DNA from: Serpula lacrymans var. lacrymans S7.9
Taxonomy: Eukaryota; Basidiomycota; Agaricomycetes; Boletales; Serpulaceae
NCBI RefSeq assembly: GCF_000218685.1
Contig: NW_006763290.1
Span: 631,684-695,683 of the forward strand
Direction of reading: 5' to 3'
DNA: 64,000 nt
The position numbers and the translations under genes were made by a program. Under the pieces are notes generated by a model. The model ran no database searches. It had not been told where the DNA came from and saw only the letters and a program-made list of their open reading frames with translations. Of this stretch, positions 22,778 through 36,422 are shown in pieces; within the stretch, counting starts at the first letter, position 1; each line of letters begins with the position of its first letter.

Positions 22778-23359
22778 CTCATTTCTGAAATGTAAACTTA
22801 AGAAGCAATTTATCTAACCACACTCTATCAAACTATCATATCCACTATGACACCATCAACAACACCATCAATCTCCCAAGCTGGTGCTACATTCTGCTAC
22901 CTACATATACCTTCCCACACACATTGCCTATTTCGGTATCACCTGTCCACGTTTGTTCAACACAAACACCTACCCTAAAGTAGTCACTATATATACAGAC
23001 ATGTATCATAGTTACTATCTCCAATATGATTGTACATTTCAACAGTGTAACTTGGTATTCATCAGTTGAAACCCTCATCATCAGAATATGTCTCAAACTT
23101 GTCTACAATGAGCTTATCAGAAACCATTTATACATCAGAAACCCAGTGTTACCAGGCTTGCACGTTCCAAGCGTAACACATTCTATCACTTGAAAATGAC
23201 GGCTCAAACTTCCAAGTGTAGAAGTACCAAATACAGATAATCTTGGATATGTGTGGCCTACTAGGTATAATTGAAAGGTCAGATATAAATCCAAGGAACT
23301 TGAAACCAGTAAAACAAGGAAGCTAGGGCCCAAATATCACGTAACTTAAAGGACAAACC

Positions 23360-23755
23360 TATTACAATACACAATTTTTGGACCTTTAAACTTCATTTGT
23401 AGTTTTCACACACTGTGCTATGTGGCACTTTCTATTTTGTTCAAACTCCACTTTCTCGCGCTGCACTGCTTTTCTTTATTCTTAGCTACAAATTTCTCAT
23501 GCAGTGGAGCTGGTCATGTGGGTTGTGCCCTATGACATCATCAGCAACTGCCTTTATCAAACTGTATACTACACATGTACAAATAGTTTGTAGATGTATA
23601 TAAGCCCCAATAGATCAAGGAGACTCCTCAGCAAGTCCTCCTATTGTTTACCCACAACCAACTCAATCCTAACTTAAAACATAACCACTCCCACTCACTT
23701 CATTCAAAGCTTGTCTGAGTTGTGCGCCAGAGTATACAAACTCTTGGTTGTAAAA
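23360..23755 (+). repeat. Solo gypsy-family LTR inside copia-C Gag
   Basis: A 396-bp copy runs from TATTACAATA (TG changed to TA) to GGTTGTAAAA. The flanks aaacc (23355-23359) and aaact (23756-23760) are a 4-of-5 target duplication. Gag coding resumes directly afterwards. Confidence 0.82.
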
Positions 23756-23759
23756 AAAC

Positions 23760-25990
23760 TCTTAAACAGAGTGCTCTATTTAACAAGTGCCAAAGAAGTA
23801 TGGACTCAGCTCAAGAATCACTATGAAGGGAAAAGCAAGCAAACCATTACTTACCTGATGGGCAAATTATTTTGAGGCAACTTAACCAAGGACACAGCCC
23901 TAGAACCCCAAATAAACAGCATGCACTAAAAGGCACATGTGTTAACTTCACTCGAACAGCCTCTAGATGACTCATTGGTAGCAGTGGCTATGATTATCTT
24001 GCTACCACCCTTATACTCCATCCTTTGCACAATCCTAATGTCTACTAAAGATAAAATGTCAATGAACACCGTAATTGGACACCTAATTGAGGAGAAATCC
24101 CGAAAGTAAAATAACACTCAGACTGTATTTGCAGCTAAAGTGTTAAAGCACAAGCTAAAGGAGAAGTCTGAAAAGAATAAGAAAAATAAGTGTTTCTATT
24201 CCAGTTGCGGCAAACTCGGCTACATTAAAGGAAACTGTTGCAAAAAGAAAGCTGATGAGGCAGCCAAAGCAAGTTCTGAGAAGGACAAACCTGAGCTTGC
24301 AGCTAAAATAGCAAAAACCTCATATGAAGAACCTATACAGCTCTTCATGGCCAACCTAACAAAGCCACAGAATTCCTGCTCTCAAAACAACAATTCATAG
24401 GTCATTGATTCTGGAGCATCAGTGAATATGACATCCCGTTGTGACTGGTTCATCACCTTTCACAAGGTCATCCCACCTGAAAGAGTCATACTTGCAGATA
24501 ACAGAGTAATCTTGGCCACCGGGATAGACTGCATCAAGCTGGATGTCTGCAAAGGAAATCAGATGACTCGTTAAACCATGCTACAGGATGTTTACTACAT
24601 TCCTGATTTGTATAACAACCTGATGTCAGTATCCAGGTTATTGAGCAAAGGCTATGAAATAAGGTTCTAGAACAGCCTCTGCAAAATACTATGGAAGGGA
24701 CAAAAGGCTGTGTTAGTGCATAAGCATAAAAACCTTTACATACTAGATGCAACACCACACATACCTTAATGAGCCTGCATGGCCTCACTTCAATTGGATG
24801 CACTGCCAAGCCAAACAAACCATCTATTTGCGTTGCCAATGAAGCTGATAGTCTTGGAAGTGTCACTAAAGATATGGCATAATAGGCTGGGACATATCCA
24901 CTTTGATTCCATCCAACAACTATCTAAAAATGAGATAGTTAGAGGCCTAGAAACCGTCAGAGAACCAGACATAAAGAGGGACGACTGTAGTCCCTGTTTA
25001 GCAGGGAAACAGACCAGAAAAAACATACCCCAAAAATCCAAAGTTGAAAATCCTCACGTTCTACACAGGACATACTTGGATATCTGTGGGTCTATGTCAG
25101 TCTTTATACACTCAGGGAATAGGTATTTCATCACCTTCATCAATAGACATTCACACAATCTGGTCATGAAACTACTAAAAATGAAGGATAAAGCATTTAC
25201 CTGCACCAAAGAATACCTAGAAAGGGCAGAAAACAAAACTGGTCGGCAAGCAAATTTTTTCAGACGTTATTGAGGCGGTGAATACGGATCCAAAGAATTT
25301 GAGACTTACCTCAAGTCCAAGGAGATCCATCATGAAAAAACCAATGCCTACACACCTCAAGAAAATGGTGTGGCAAAATGAATGAATCATACCATTATGA
25401 AAATGGCACGTAGCATGTTAGAAAGCACAAAACTGCCCAAATCCTGTTAGGGTCATGCAGTGCTACATTCTGCCCACATAATTAACCAAGTCCCTATATA
25501 CACGCTATAAGAAAAAATAACCCCTCATGAAGCTTACTCAGGACACAAGCCTTCAGTTTCCCATCTATGAATGTTTGGTTGCAAAGTGTATGTTCATGTA
25601 CCTGATGAAAAAAGGGGGAAACTTGATGCAAAAACGCTTGAATGTGTAGGGTATGCCAAACACAGGCACACTCATGTATGCTTGCACAAATTATCAGGAC
25701 ATATAATTGAATCTAGAGACATTGTCTTCCAGACAATGAAACAGGCCTAACTCATGTACTGTTGAGTAATGAGAGGATTGATCAACCACAGGTAGACAAA
25801 GGCACTTACCTCCCAGAGCTACATCCAGTTGCTGAAATTGAATCCACCCCCATTCCGGATGCGGACAACACAAACAGCTTAAGCAGAGAGGGTGATGGGG
25901 AAAGCGAGCTTGATGAGACATCTTTTGGTGCAAGTTGAGTTGCTGACCCAATTGATAAAAGCATGTACAGGAACAAATTTACCAAAACTG
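23760..25990 (+). pseudogene. Copia-C Gag, protease and integrase remnant
   Basis: The Gag C-terminal half reads SALYLTSAKEVWTQLKNHYE. A zinc knuckle with a small insertion follows (CFYSSCGKLGYIKGNC, about 24200-24240). Next come the protease active site VIDSGASVNM (about 24405), the GAG-pre-integrase block IWHNRLGHIHFDSIQQL with CSPCLAGKQ, and integrase segments TPQENGVAK*MNHTIM and ARSMLESTKLP. More than ten in-frame stops are present, mostly TGA or TAA. The frame fades near 25990, and Harbinger-2 follows. Confidence 0.82.
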
Positions 25991-26204
25991 TGGCCATGAT
26001 TTATATGTGCCAAGTGGCTGACAGAGTGTGCCAAATTTCATTCCTGACCGGCACCAAATGTGCATGGGGTGAAGGGCACATGCCTCGAGGAGATGGGAGT
26101 CAAGATAGCTACTAGTCATCGTGCAAAACAGCTGCATTGATGGTGCAAAGAACCTACCTGAGACACACTAAGGTCACTCAAAGACACCCTCTGCGTTTTC
26201 TAAG

Positions 26205-27530
26205 ATGTCTGGCCTCAATAAATCTACAGATACAACCACAACCACATCACAGAAAAAAAAAAAGGTGCCAAAGTGCATCTGGACAGGAAGCGACACCAAA
26301 AAATTGGTTGAACTTGCTGAGGAGTATATTGGCCTGCTTGGAGAGGGTGGGGGTATAAGCCTCAGTTCTATAACCTTCCTGAGGGCATTCTGGCACCTTA
26401 AACAACAAAAGGAGCCACCAAAACAGCCGACTCAATCCATAACAAATGGTTCAGTGTTAGTAGTAGAAGTACATTTTAAATCTTCATTGCTAACTGTTAT
26501 TTCAGCTAAAGAAGGAGCTTATTTGTGTAAATCTGTTGATGAACACATCTGGGCTTGGATTTGATGTACAATGTGGACTGAAGATTACTGATGCAAACAG
26601 GCACATTTGGGATGCTTTCCTCAAAGTGAGCATCTTTATTGTTAGCAGGTATGGGAGGGGCTTATCTTTTTTTCGCAGAGCAAGTCAAAAGATGTTAAGT
26701 CAACCTACAACCGGTTAGCTTTCGATGGGTGGAGGTGGTATGACCCAATCACAGCTATTCTACCAAGCCGGGCAAAAGGGACTCATATTTTCTGTGCATC
26801 TCAAGCACAATCTGCAAATATCAGTTCGGCAAGTAAAGATAGGATGGATGTGGATGCTGAAGGCAATGATGGAGGGGAGGATGGAGAGGATGAAGGTGAT
26901 GAAGAGGGTGCAGAAAGAGAGGCAATTGAAAAATAAGCATTTGTTAGTGCCAGAAAAGACAAGGGAAAGAGTGGGAGTGAATCCGGAACCTTGTATGTGT
27001 CATCTATCCACTCCAAACCTACTAGCGCGTCTGTCAGCATCACATCCTCCAGAAAACGCAAGTATTTGGCTGTTGATAGTACTAGTACCTCTGTAATCTC
27101 TGCCACCCCGAGCAAAGCCCCACATTCTTCTGGTGCCACTGCAATCAATGGTGTGAAGCAACAGATGCAGAGGATGGCGGATAACAAGGAACAGCGCGAT
27201 ACCAAGTGCAATGACTTCAGGTACCATTTCCTGAACATCGTAGAGAGTGCTTTCACCGGCAGTGTATCCAGTGGTGGATCTTCAAATATTGCTCTGTCTT
27301 TGTCTTCTCAACACGTTGAGCCTTTGAACACAAGGAGTCAGGCCATTAGAATGGCTGGACAGATTGAGACACACCTCAATGATAAGCAAAATATTGCATT
27401 CATTGATATGCTCTATGCAGATGATGTGCTGATAGGTGATTACCTCAATATGGCCACACAGGATGAAAATCTTCGCATAATATGGGTGGATAAGCTGTTG
27501 AAAGACTCTGCTGCTATTCCATCCAACTAG
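26205..27530 (+). pseudogene. Harbinger-2 accessory Myb/SANT-like protein
   Basis: It starts MSGLNKSTDTTTTTSQ with a KKKK stretch. The Myb/SANT-like domain follows (CIWTGSDTKKLVELAEEY, SSITFLRAFW). After an intron (about 26446-26505) comes ELICVNLLMNTSGLGFDVQC and ANRHIWDAFLK. After a second intron (about 26629-26680) comes STYNRLAFDGWRWYDPI. An acidic run (GGEDGEDEGDEEGAE) and one TAA (EK*AFVSA) precede a Ser/Thr-rich linker. The tail FIDMLYADDVLIGDYLNMA matches the Harbinger-1 partner. Apart from the TAA the gene is well preserved. It converges on the transposase about 160 bp away. Confidence 0.72.
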
Positions 27531-27689
27531 GTCTGTTGTTGTCTGGTGTCTGTTGTTGTCTTCATTTTGTGTTATAACTTGCTGTACCCCTGCTCAAATA
27601 TAAGCTATGTACGTTGATGTGGAAATGGAATCAATCTTGCTGTAAACTTATAAGAAAACAAAAGAATACCGGCACCCTAGCTACTCTGT

Positions 27690-29036
27690 AAATAATTTTC
27701 CTCTTGTCCTCAGCTCTTGATGATATGATGCCCACATCCTCTCTGCAACAATCTGATCTCAATGCAAATTGGCTCCAAGCCGGTCTGGCTCAGTTGTTGG
27801 GCCTTCTGCGAGGGAGCCGGTGCTCTCCAGGGTTGAGGTAGTACTTGCTTCGGGGAATGTATTGATATCTTCAGGATCATGAGTTTGGATGTAGTTGTGT
27901 ACCATGCAAAGTGCTGATGGTACACAGGCTTAAATGTCCATATCAAATTTGGGGGGGCAGACGGGGATTCCAAACTGGCGCTTGAAAACTCCAAAGATTT
28001 GCTCAATGCAGCAGCAAGCTTGAGTATGCTGCAAATTGAAGAGTTCTTCCTTGCTCTTTGGCCTAGTTATAATGTTAGAATAGCTAGATATATTATGAAT
28101 AGACTCACGAATAGACTCACCTAAGTCCAATGTGGCCCCATTTGGTCAAATGATAATGTTCCCCTTAATAAAAAACAAGGAGTTCAGGGCAAGACCCAAA
28201 ATCAGTGTCCGCCAGGTAATATTTACCTGGGGGGACACATAGAATGTGCTGCTGAGCATCATTGTATATGGCGGCATTGGCAGCAGAACCCTCCCACCCT
28301 GTAAGCATATAGAGAAACTGTAAATCAAAGGAGCAGCACGCTAGACAATTCTGGGTGACTGCTCCCTTGCGGTTTCTTGACAGATGGTGCTCAGACAACT
28401 TTGGGGCACATGTGATGTGCGTAGCATTAATGCTGCTAATAGCACCTGCAAAAAATGGAAATAGCTTTTGGTTGTTCTGAATTTTGGGTGGAATAAAATC
28501 ATTGGCAGAGGGTAAGTATACAGTGTATATGGGTGCTGATGAAAATGCAAATAAATCTCCTTGAAATACCTGTAAAATGGTGAAAAGCTGGTGGATTAGT
28601 AGATAAAACTTTACTCACTTTGAAAGGGTGTCATTTGCACACTGGAAATGCTCGCCAACATGCTTCAGAGTGAGCTCTGTGATGCACATATACAGGAAGA
28701 CACCCAGCTTCTCCTGTAAGGTGACATATTTGGGATTGATATGGCCTGCTTGCCTCAACACCCAGATCAGCCCTTCAAATACATGCTTATTTACACCTAG
28801 CTTGCTTTTGACCCTACCCGGATGTCCATTGATCAGCTCTTGGATCCAGCCTTGGCCTGACAGCACAGAAGTGTGGTATGGTGGCTTGTCGTACAGCAAT
28901 TGAGAGTATAACACGATTGATTTGGAGGCGGCAAGTACAGCATGTTCATCATCATCATCATCATCCATTGAGTCCTCATCATCCAACACCAGATACTCCA
29001 GTAGCATGAGACGGAGAGTTTTATTATCCATTGCAA
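27690..29036 (-). pseudogene. Harbinger-2 DDE transposase
   Basis: The N-terminus starts at 29036 (MDNKTLRLMLLEYLVL) with a run of seven Asp residues. A helix-turn-helix-like region follows (HINPKYVTLQEKLGVFLYMC). After an intron come GAISSINATHITCAP, NCLACCSFDLQFLYMLTGWE, KYYLADTDFGSCPELL and CIEQIFGVFKRQFGIPVCPP. The end reads VPSALCMVHNYIQTHDPED. The first catalytic Asp of GAIDGTHI is replaced (SSINATHI), while the second (ADTDF) and the Glu (IEQIFG) are present. A run of stops lies between LLVFY* and the Glu block. This copy keeps the N-terminus that Harbinger-1 lacks. Confidence 0.85.
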
Positions 29037-29339
29037 TATCTCACTCAGGCAAGTGACAGTACTACTTCCATGTTTGGATGCCGAATCCCATCATCAAGGT
29101 TAGAGCTCCAACTCAAAAGGACAGCCACCATAGTTACGGGCGGTAATTTTGGGCGCCCAAACCACATTGTTTGGATATTCCCGTACATGCTCCAGGAACC
29201 AACGAGTTCAATGCACCTGTTGCGGGTTGTGGACTGTCAATAAAGGCCAAATATCACTCAATTTGACCTACTCCCACATCCAAGGGTCCTCCCACTCCAT
29301 ACCCTCATGCTATACCACCTCCTGCCATCCGACAGTCTA
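29037..29339. other. Junction between Harbinger-2 and copia-C RT
   Basis: There is no coding motif. It contains the palindrome gggcgccc (about 29150) in locally CpG-containing sequence. It probably holds the outer end of Harbinger-2, but the TIR and its 3-bp duplication could not be fixed. Confidence 0.35.
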
Positions 29340-30085
29340 TCAAAAACCAAAGTATGGAAGCTAAAGTGTTCAATCTACGGACTTAAGCAAGCTGGCTGAG
29401 CTAGGTACACCAAAATCCAATCAGAGTTCAAATGCCTAGGATTCACTCAATGCAAATCAGACCATGCAATGTTCCACAAGAGGCACAACAAGACTTATGT
29501 CATAGTGGCAATATATGTCAACATCAAGCTGCTAATCTCAAATCACCTGAATGCAATAAAGCAACTTAAGGCTGAACTGAGCCAGACATATGAAATGACA
29601 GATCTAGGAGAAGCCCACTGGATCCTCAACATAGAGACCATTTGAGACAGCCCGAACTGGAGCATCAAATTGTCCCGGTGTCAGTATATCAACTCCGTAC
29701 TAGGTCAGTTTGGAATGGCTGAATATAGGCCTGTAGTCACTCCTATGGAACCAAATGCCAAATTGGTTAAACTGGCTGAACCTGAAATCAATGTAAAGGA
29801 CTACCAAAGAGCATTAGGATCACTCATGTACGCTATGCTGAGTACAAGACCAGATCTGGCCTATGCAGTAGGTATTCTGAGCAAGCACAGAGCAACACCA
29901 GGTTCATCTCACGGGAATGCAATGAAACACATTTACACGTACCTGAAAGGTACTACTAATTCTTCTCTGTTGAATGGACCTGCAAATGCAAATAAAAACC
30001 TTACTGGTTACATTGATGCCAATTTGGGTGCAAACATAAATGATAGGCAATCCATATCTGGTTTTGTTTACTTGCTGTATCACAG
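29340..30085 (+). pseudogene. Copia-C reverse transcriptase to RNase H, first part
   Basis: The sequence reads KTKVWKLKCSIYGLKQAG, then a TGA, then FKCLGFTQCKSDHAMFHKR. The catalytic box should be YVDD but reads YVNI (VAIYVNIKLLISN), so both Asp residues are lost. GEAHWILNIETI*, MYAMLSTRPDLAYAVGILS and SISGFVYLL follow. The frame breaks at about 30085 and resumes at 36843 (SVALSNTKTEYVAASDA), with roughly ten codons missing at the junction. Confidence 0.85.
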
Positions 30086-30089
30086 GGGG

Positions 30090-30658
30090 AAAACCCAAAT
30101 TTTGCCTTGAATAAAATGCCCATCAAAGTATGTGCAAAGACAAAATATAAACATAGTTTTTTCCTAGATAAAATAGCAATAAAATTTGAAACTACTGCCT
30201 GAATTTACTGATTTTATCTCAACATGCAACCATGAAAAACATATAACCCCAATTTGTTATTTTCTGACAATAAAATTCTATCTATAGTATTAAGTCATTT
30301 TAATTATTCCCAATATGTTGCTACATTTATTCTACTGAGAAAATAGTGACAAAAAAGCAACTAAATCCAGGGTTTATCTCCTCATAACAATAAAAATCTT
30401 CTTTTTTTTTCTTCACAATATTTTTTCACCCAAAATTTGGAACTTATAGCCAGAAAAAATAACTATTACATTGTCAATTTAAAATAAAATGTAATGAGAC
30501 AAAATAGGTTAAATGTAGATCTGTTTATCTAATAATGTTATATTGGAATCAACTTGTATTTTACCTTGCAAAATTGTATTGAATTTTATCAACTTGAGGA
30601 TCCAATAAACATTACTGCCACATTCCAAAAGTAGTCCTACTTTTTCTTCTTTTTCCCC
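30090..30658. mobile_element. AT-rich element with CAGGGG-type ends (possible MITE)
   Basis: About 570 bp of very AT-rich non-coding DNA begins CAGGGGGAAAA. It ends with the inverse (TTTTTCCCCTG), which overlaps the gypsy LTR start. CAGGG ends are typical of hAT-type elements. An 8-bp target duplication is not visible, perhaps because the gypsy insertion removed the right flank. Confidence 0.4.
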
Positions 30659-31073
30659 TGTAACGACCAAAGTTTGTATACTCTGGCGCACAACAAGACA
30701 GGCAGTGAGTGGTGAGTGGAGGAGAGGATAACCTCCCTTATGGTAGGACCAAGTTTGTTATGGGTAAACAACAGGAGGACTTGCTGAGGAGTCTCCTTGA
30801 TCTATTGGGGTTTGTATACATCTACAGACTATTTGTACATGTGTACTATATAGTTGATGAAAGCAGTGGCTGATGATGTTATAGGGCACAGCCCATGTGA
30901 CCAGCTCCACTGCGTGAGAGACTTGTAGCTAAGAATAAATAAAAGCAGTGCAGCGCAAGAAAGTGGAGTTTGAATGAAATGGAAAGTGCCACATGGCACA
31001 GTGAGTGAAAACTACAAAAGAAAGTTAAAGTGGAGAATGAAATTTAAAGGTCCAAAAATTGTGTATCATAACA
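30659..31073 (-). repeat. 3' LTR of the gypsy element
   Basis: On the plus strand it reads from TGTAACGACC (one base short of TGTTACAACC) to TGTATCATAACA. It is about 415 bp and the same family as the solo copies. Confidence 0.88.
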
Positions 31074-31179
31074 CTACCCTTTTAAGGCTCAACTTCCAGG
31101 CAAGACCAAGTACCAGAGGTAGTGGATAAATTTTTGGGCATAGGGAATTAAAAAGGGTTAAATACATGCCTCCAAGCTT

Positions 31180-34100
31180 CCTAGGAGCCGAGGGATTCTT
31201 GGGATAAAATTCTCAAACAGCATTGTGGGAATTTTCCAGATGGGCTTCTGGTTCCCATGTTTTGGCCTCATCTCCATAGCCTTTCCATAGGGCTAGGAAC
31301 TCTAATTTTCCACACTTCAAGAGTGCGTCCACCACCTGTTCAACTTCAGATTCTTTTTCACCTTCCTGGGTGACTACAACCGGTCCGGGCTGGTATATGT
31401 GCTATCCTGGCAGTGGCCCTTTGTAGGGTTTCACATAGCTAATGTTGACGGTAGGTTCTACCTTCATTTGTTTGGGGAATTCCAGCTCCACTGTGTTGGG
31501 TTTGACTCCCTTAATCCAATAAGGACCAATCCACTATTTGGTCAGTTTTCTAGACTGCCAATCTTTTAAATTTGAGTGGTCGGTATCCAACCAGACCAGG
31601 TCTCTGACCTTGGAGTCAGGGGTCTTAGATCGTCCACACTCTGCCCTGTCTTTTATCTGCTCTACATTTTTGAATAGCGCCTTGCATGTTTCATCTAAGA
31701 CAGACTTTATACCCTTGACAATGCTCCTGGCAGCCGCATTCTTGCTTTTGACAGGTCCTACACCTATTCTGGGGAGGTATGATCTTGTAACCTCAAATGG
31801 TGCCTTCCCTGTAGCTGATGACTATTTGATATTGTACAAGAACTGGGCTATCTTGAGCCACTTGGCCCAATCTGTCTGTCTGTCATTGATAAATATATGG
31901 AGGTATTGCTTCAATTCCTGATTGAGCCTCTCCATTTGTCCATCTGTTTGTGGATGGAACACCGTTGATAACTTAGGTTTGATGCCCAGCATCCAGCATA
32001 GTTCTTTTGTAAATTCACTAGTAAATTGGGGCCCCCTATCAGAGATAACCGTTTCTGGTAACCCATGGATAGACCATACAAAATCTTTAAATAAGTTTGC
32101 CATACCTGCGGCTGTAATAGTTTTATTTGTGGGAATAAATACCACTTCTTTGGAGAAGCAATCTACCATCACCATTACTGAATTATACCCATTTGACTCG
32201 GGTAGATCCGTTGTGAAATCAACCGATATATCCTGCCAGGAACCAGCTGGTATTGGATTTGGCATAATTTTAGTGACAGGTGGTTGATGCAAGTTCTTTG
32301 CCATGGGACATCTCAGTCAGGATTTTACATATTCCTGTACATCTTTGACCATGCCAGGCCACATGTAGTTTCTGGAGATCAACTCCATTGTTCATTGCCA
32401 TCAAGGTGCGCCTTCTCTTCTGATGAGATGGATGTCCTTCTTGAAGACTTCTAGAAGATTGGAGTCCTGCCCAATTCAAACATTGGCAACCCTGGATTGA
32501 TCTATCAGGGTGACACCTTTGTTGTCATCTTTGATGCTGATGGCATAATCCTCTCTTCTAGATAAAGCATCTACTTTTCCCATAGAAGTACCAGGCTTAT
32601 GAATTAATTTATAATTAAACCTTGACAAGTATACTGCATATTGGGCCTGTCTTTGCTTCAAGTCTTTAGCCGTTATAAATACTCCAGAATTTTATGATTG
32701 GTCCATATTCCAAACTGGTGCCTAGCACCTTCTAAGTAATGCCGCCAGTGCTCTAGTACTCTAATAATGTCTAGCATCCTCTTGTCATATATTTGATAGT
32801 TGCACTCTGTAGGCTGCAAACTATGCAATAAATAGGCACAAGGCCTCCAAAGATTGTCAGGGCATTTGATTGATAAAACAGCCCCAGTAGCAAAATCAGA
32901 AGAGTCGGTTTCCAGCCATAACTCTTTGTCTAATTCTGGAAATGCTAATATGGGCACTGTTGTAAATGCCTGTTTAAGCTTATCAAAACCTTCTTGTTGT
33001 TTGGCACCCCAGTGCCAAACAACATCCTTTTTAGTGAGATTGTTCAATGGTATTGTTATCTTTGCAAAGTTTTCAACAAGCCTTTGGTAGAAGTTGCCTA
33101 AGCCAAGAAAGGCCCTAACTCCTTTGACGCAAGTAGGTTCAGGCCAATCCAATATAGCTTGAACTTTCTTAGGATCCATCCTGATTCTGTTTTGGCCTAT
33201 GATCATACCAAGGAAGTCTACTTCCTTTAATTTAAAATTACATTTTTCAGGTTTGACAAATAGGTCCCATTCATGTAAGCATCAAAGGACTTATTGCACG
33301 ATCCTGTCATGCTCAGCCTCATCGTCCGACTTTGTAAATATTAATAAATTGTCAATGTAAATGACAACACAGTTTTCCATATCCGCAAAGATCTCATTCA
33401 TCATGCTCTAAAAAGTTGCCGGTGAATTGGTCAACCCAAAGAACATGATGAGGGGTTTGAAGGATCCTTGGTGGTACGTGAATATGGCCTTCCAAGCATC
33501 TTCTTCTTTGATGCGTACATTATTGTACCCCCATCTGAGGTCCATCTTTGTCAAGATCTTGGCACCAGCCAATTTGTCTACTGGCTGACTGATCAAAGAC
33601 AGCAGATACACATTTTTAACCATGTACTCATTTAAGTAATAATAGTCCATAATTATATGCTTTTTACCATCCTTTTTGGGAACAAAAAACACCAGGGACA
33701 TTATAGGGCTCTTAGAAGGTCTGATGTATCCTTTTTGGGCTGTTTATCTATGAAACTAGAAACCTTATCTCTTTCTGGTGCAGAAAGGGAATTATGTGTC
33801 CCTTTTGGGGTTTGAAGGTGTTCTTCAAATCTATAGCATGGTCCCAAGGCTTGACTTCTGGGAAGCGTTCAGATTTATGTTTAAAAAAGACTTTCCAAAA
33901 GTCATGATACTCTGCGGAAGAGGTACCAGCCTCTTAATTTCTTTCTCAGGCTTCACCTCAATATTCCCATCATCAATCTTATCCAAAGATTTGAGTTTAG
34001 CATAAATGTGACCAGTGTTTATCCTTTCATCAAGCTCAGTTTGACAGACATGACTCAGCTTATCCAAGTCATCACACTCCTGAGGGCAATGTGACAATGT

Positions 34101-36080
34101 GACAACCCCTGTCTGCCAGTCAATCTCAGGATTGTGTTTAAATAGCCAGGTCCAGCCTAAGATTAAATAACTCTTCCCTAGTTGGGTAGCTTTGGCAGTA
34201 ACTCGTTCCCTGTGTCCTTGATACTCAACGACAAAAAAAATTTGTGCGTCATGCAGTCACCCGTGTTAAGTATACTGTCAATGTTATATACAGGAATAGA
34301 TACATTCAATTTTACAAGGGGGAGTCTGACTTGCTCTGCCCAGACCTGATCTACAAAGATGCCATTAGTGTCTGAATCAAGCAGTGCGCTGGTTGGGTGT
34401 ACTATGCCCCGGGTAAGGTTTTCCACACCAACATCTAAATGGATCTCTCTTTGAAATATATATGTGTGCATCAACTCACACCTTGGGATTTTGTTGGAAA
34501 GTGGCTTTGAAGAAGAAGAAGAAGTAACATCAAAAGAAAAATGTTTTTCTACTTTAGGTTTTTTTATATTTATATTTATCATTTTACCAGAATCAAACAC
34601 CCTTGTATTTGTCTCGCCAGGGCCACACTCCTGGAGAGACGCTGGTGCAGCGGTAGTATCATAAATACTACAATTGCATTTTCAAATACAAGTACATACT
34701 TCAGATAACAGATTCAGAAATTTATTTACAAAATGGGGAGCCACCCCCTTTCCTTTATTGCTCGTGCAACACCCAGGAGCAGGGGCCACCTTGTTGTGGT
34801 TTACTTCATTGTTAATAGGAGCAAAGGCACCCAAGTGACCTAGACTCTGAACTCTTTTCAATGAGTTTTCATTTCAGCAATCTGTTGGTTGTAAAAGAAG
34901 GCTCGGATTTTGTCGTACAAACAACTGGTCACAGTATTGAGCCAATCATCCGGCTTTTCAGTTTTTAACTGGTGCAACTGGCACCCTTGGTTATTTTTTT
35001 TGCTGGGCAGCTTGCACCCCATTTCTACAGTCTCGGGACATGTGTCCCTCCTGGCTGGCCACAGTTGTAACAGTTGTCTTTGAATCTGCACATCTGTCCG
35101 CCTTGTCCCACGCTGATATCCATAAGAGCACCCTGTCCTGGCTGTAGCCCAAACGGCTTGAACCCGTGAGAGTGATTATGATTTTGGTTTGATGACCCAG
35201 GGTGCCTCTGGGAATAGTTGTTTTTGGTGGTGGACCCGTCACCTAATTGCATTTCGTAGAGCTCCATGGCCCTACCAATTTTGCGAACCTCTTCTGCTGC
35301 TTGCAAGAGGTTCTCATTTCTCATATCTTGCAGATAAAGCTGTTCTGCAATGTAGGGGTTCACATTGCGTTCTAGCAGTTCTACTGTGTATTCATTACCT
35401 AGACCCCCTTAGATGGAGAGGGCCAGAATCCAGGTTAAGAAATCATCTGTCCTCATGTTTCCTTGTTTGAAGGAGCGGATTGGTTGATGTGCCCAGTCAC
35501 GCCCAGCTTGGGGTTTGAAATATTTTTCAATCTCCCCTTTGAGATCGTCCCAGGTAGGCCAGTGATTTGCAGTGTAACACTCCTGGAGTCTAACTTGGGT
35601 GTATTGACCCACCACAGGTCTTTGAGTCTTGACAGCACTGCTGTCACTATTTAAAAATCATCGGCAAATGTGTCCCAGTTTGCCTTGATCCACCATTCAG
35701 CAAATCTTGCTTGGTCTCCCTCAAAAGTGCCAGGGTCAGCAACAGTCTTGACTTTCTTGTTGGACTTCCGCTCAACTACTTTAGGGGGGTTTGTCTGAAG
35801 CTCGCTGAGTTGCATGGTTAATGACATAATCTGTGCACGCATGTTGTGCAACAAAGTGTTGACATTGGGTTGTGGTTGTGACAACATGTTGACTTGTTCT
35901 CTTTGTAAATGTAAAAGATGTAACTGAGGGTCCCCGCTTGCTATCTGCGGATCTACCTCTTCCCAGCTGAGTAATGGGTCTCAATCCCCAACTACCCACA
36001 CTATAGTATTTGAAAAAGTATATAAAAAGGTAACAGTAATAAACCCTGGTCCAAACAGTTGTCAGGGGGTGGTCCACTTG
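31180..36080 (-). pseudogene. Gypsy chromovirus Gag-Pol polyprotein, many stops
   Basis: In coding order, the Gag N-region (35890-35651) includes VADPGTFEGDQARFAEWW. Gag continues to about 35400, with a zinc knuckle at about 35030-35065 (CYNCGQPG, GHMSRDC). The aspartic protease reads ALLDSDTNGIFVDQVW, with DSD in place of DSG. RT follows ([35 protein letters not shown]), and its box reads VIYIDNLLIF, so the second Asp of YIDD is Asn. RNase H follows (WLETDSSDFATGAVL). Integrase has Asp in SVDFTTDLP, Asp in ISDRGPQFTSEF and Glu in GQMERLNQEL. At about 31180-31370 is a chromodomain (FLALWKGYGDEAKTWEPE), which defines a chromovirus. Stops and frameshifts throughout, and the RT change, mark it as inactive. 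Confidence 0.87.
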
Positions 36081-36422
36081 TTAAGCTGTCAACCCTTCTC
36101 CAACTGGCGGAGGCAAGTGCTTGGCCTGGTCAGAGGAACATGAAGAAGAATTTTTGTATGTAGATCTAATCAACAATAGTTCCACACTACTGCTGAGCTA
36201 TAGTGCTCCCCTTAATACTGGGGGCCATGTAATATTTGATTCAATCTTCCTAGTACCTTGTCCTAAGGAGCTTGCCTGCAGGATTGGGACACACACTTTG
36301 TTTGCGCAGATAGCAAAAGCTCAATGCCTTCTGGCACCAAAGTCTTACTGTTCAAAAGATTCCACTTAGCCTTGTGGTCCGGGTTTTCACAATGTGCGAG
36401 AGAGTAAAAAAGCAAGTCCTAA

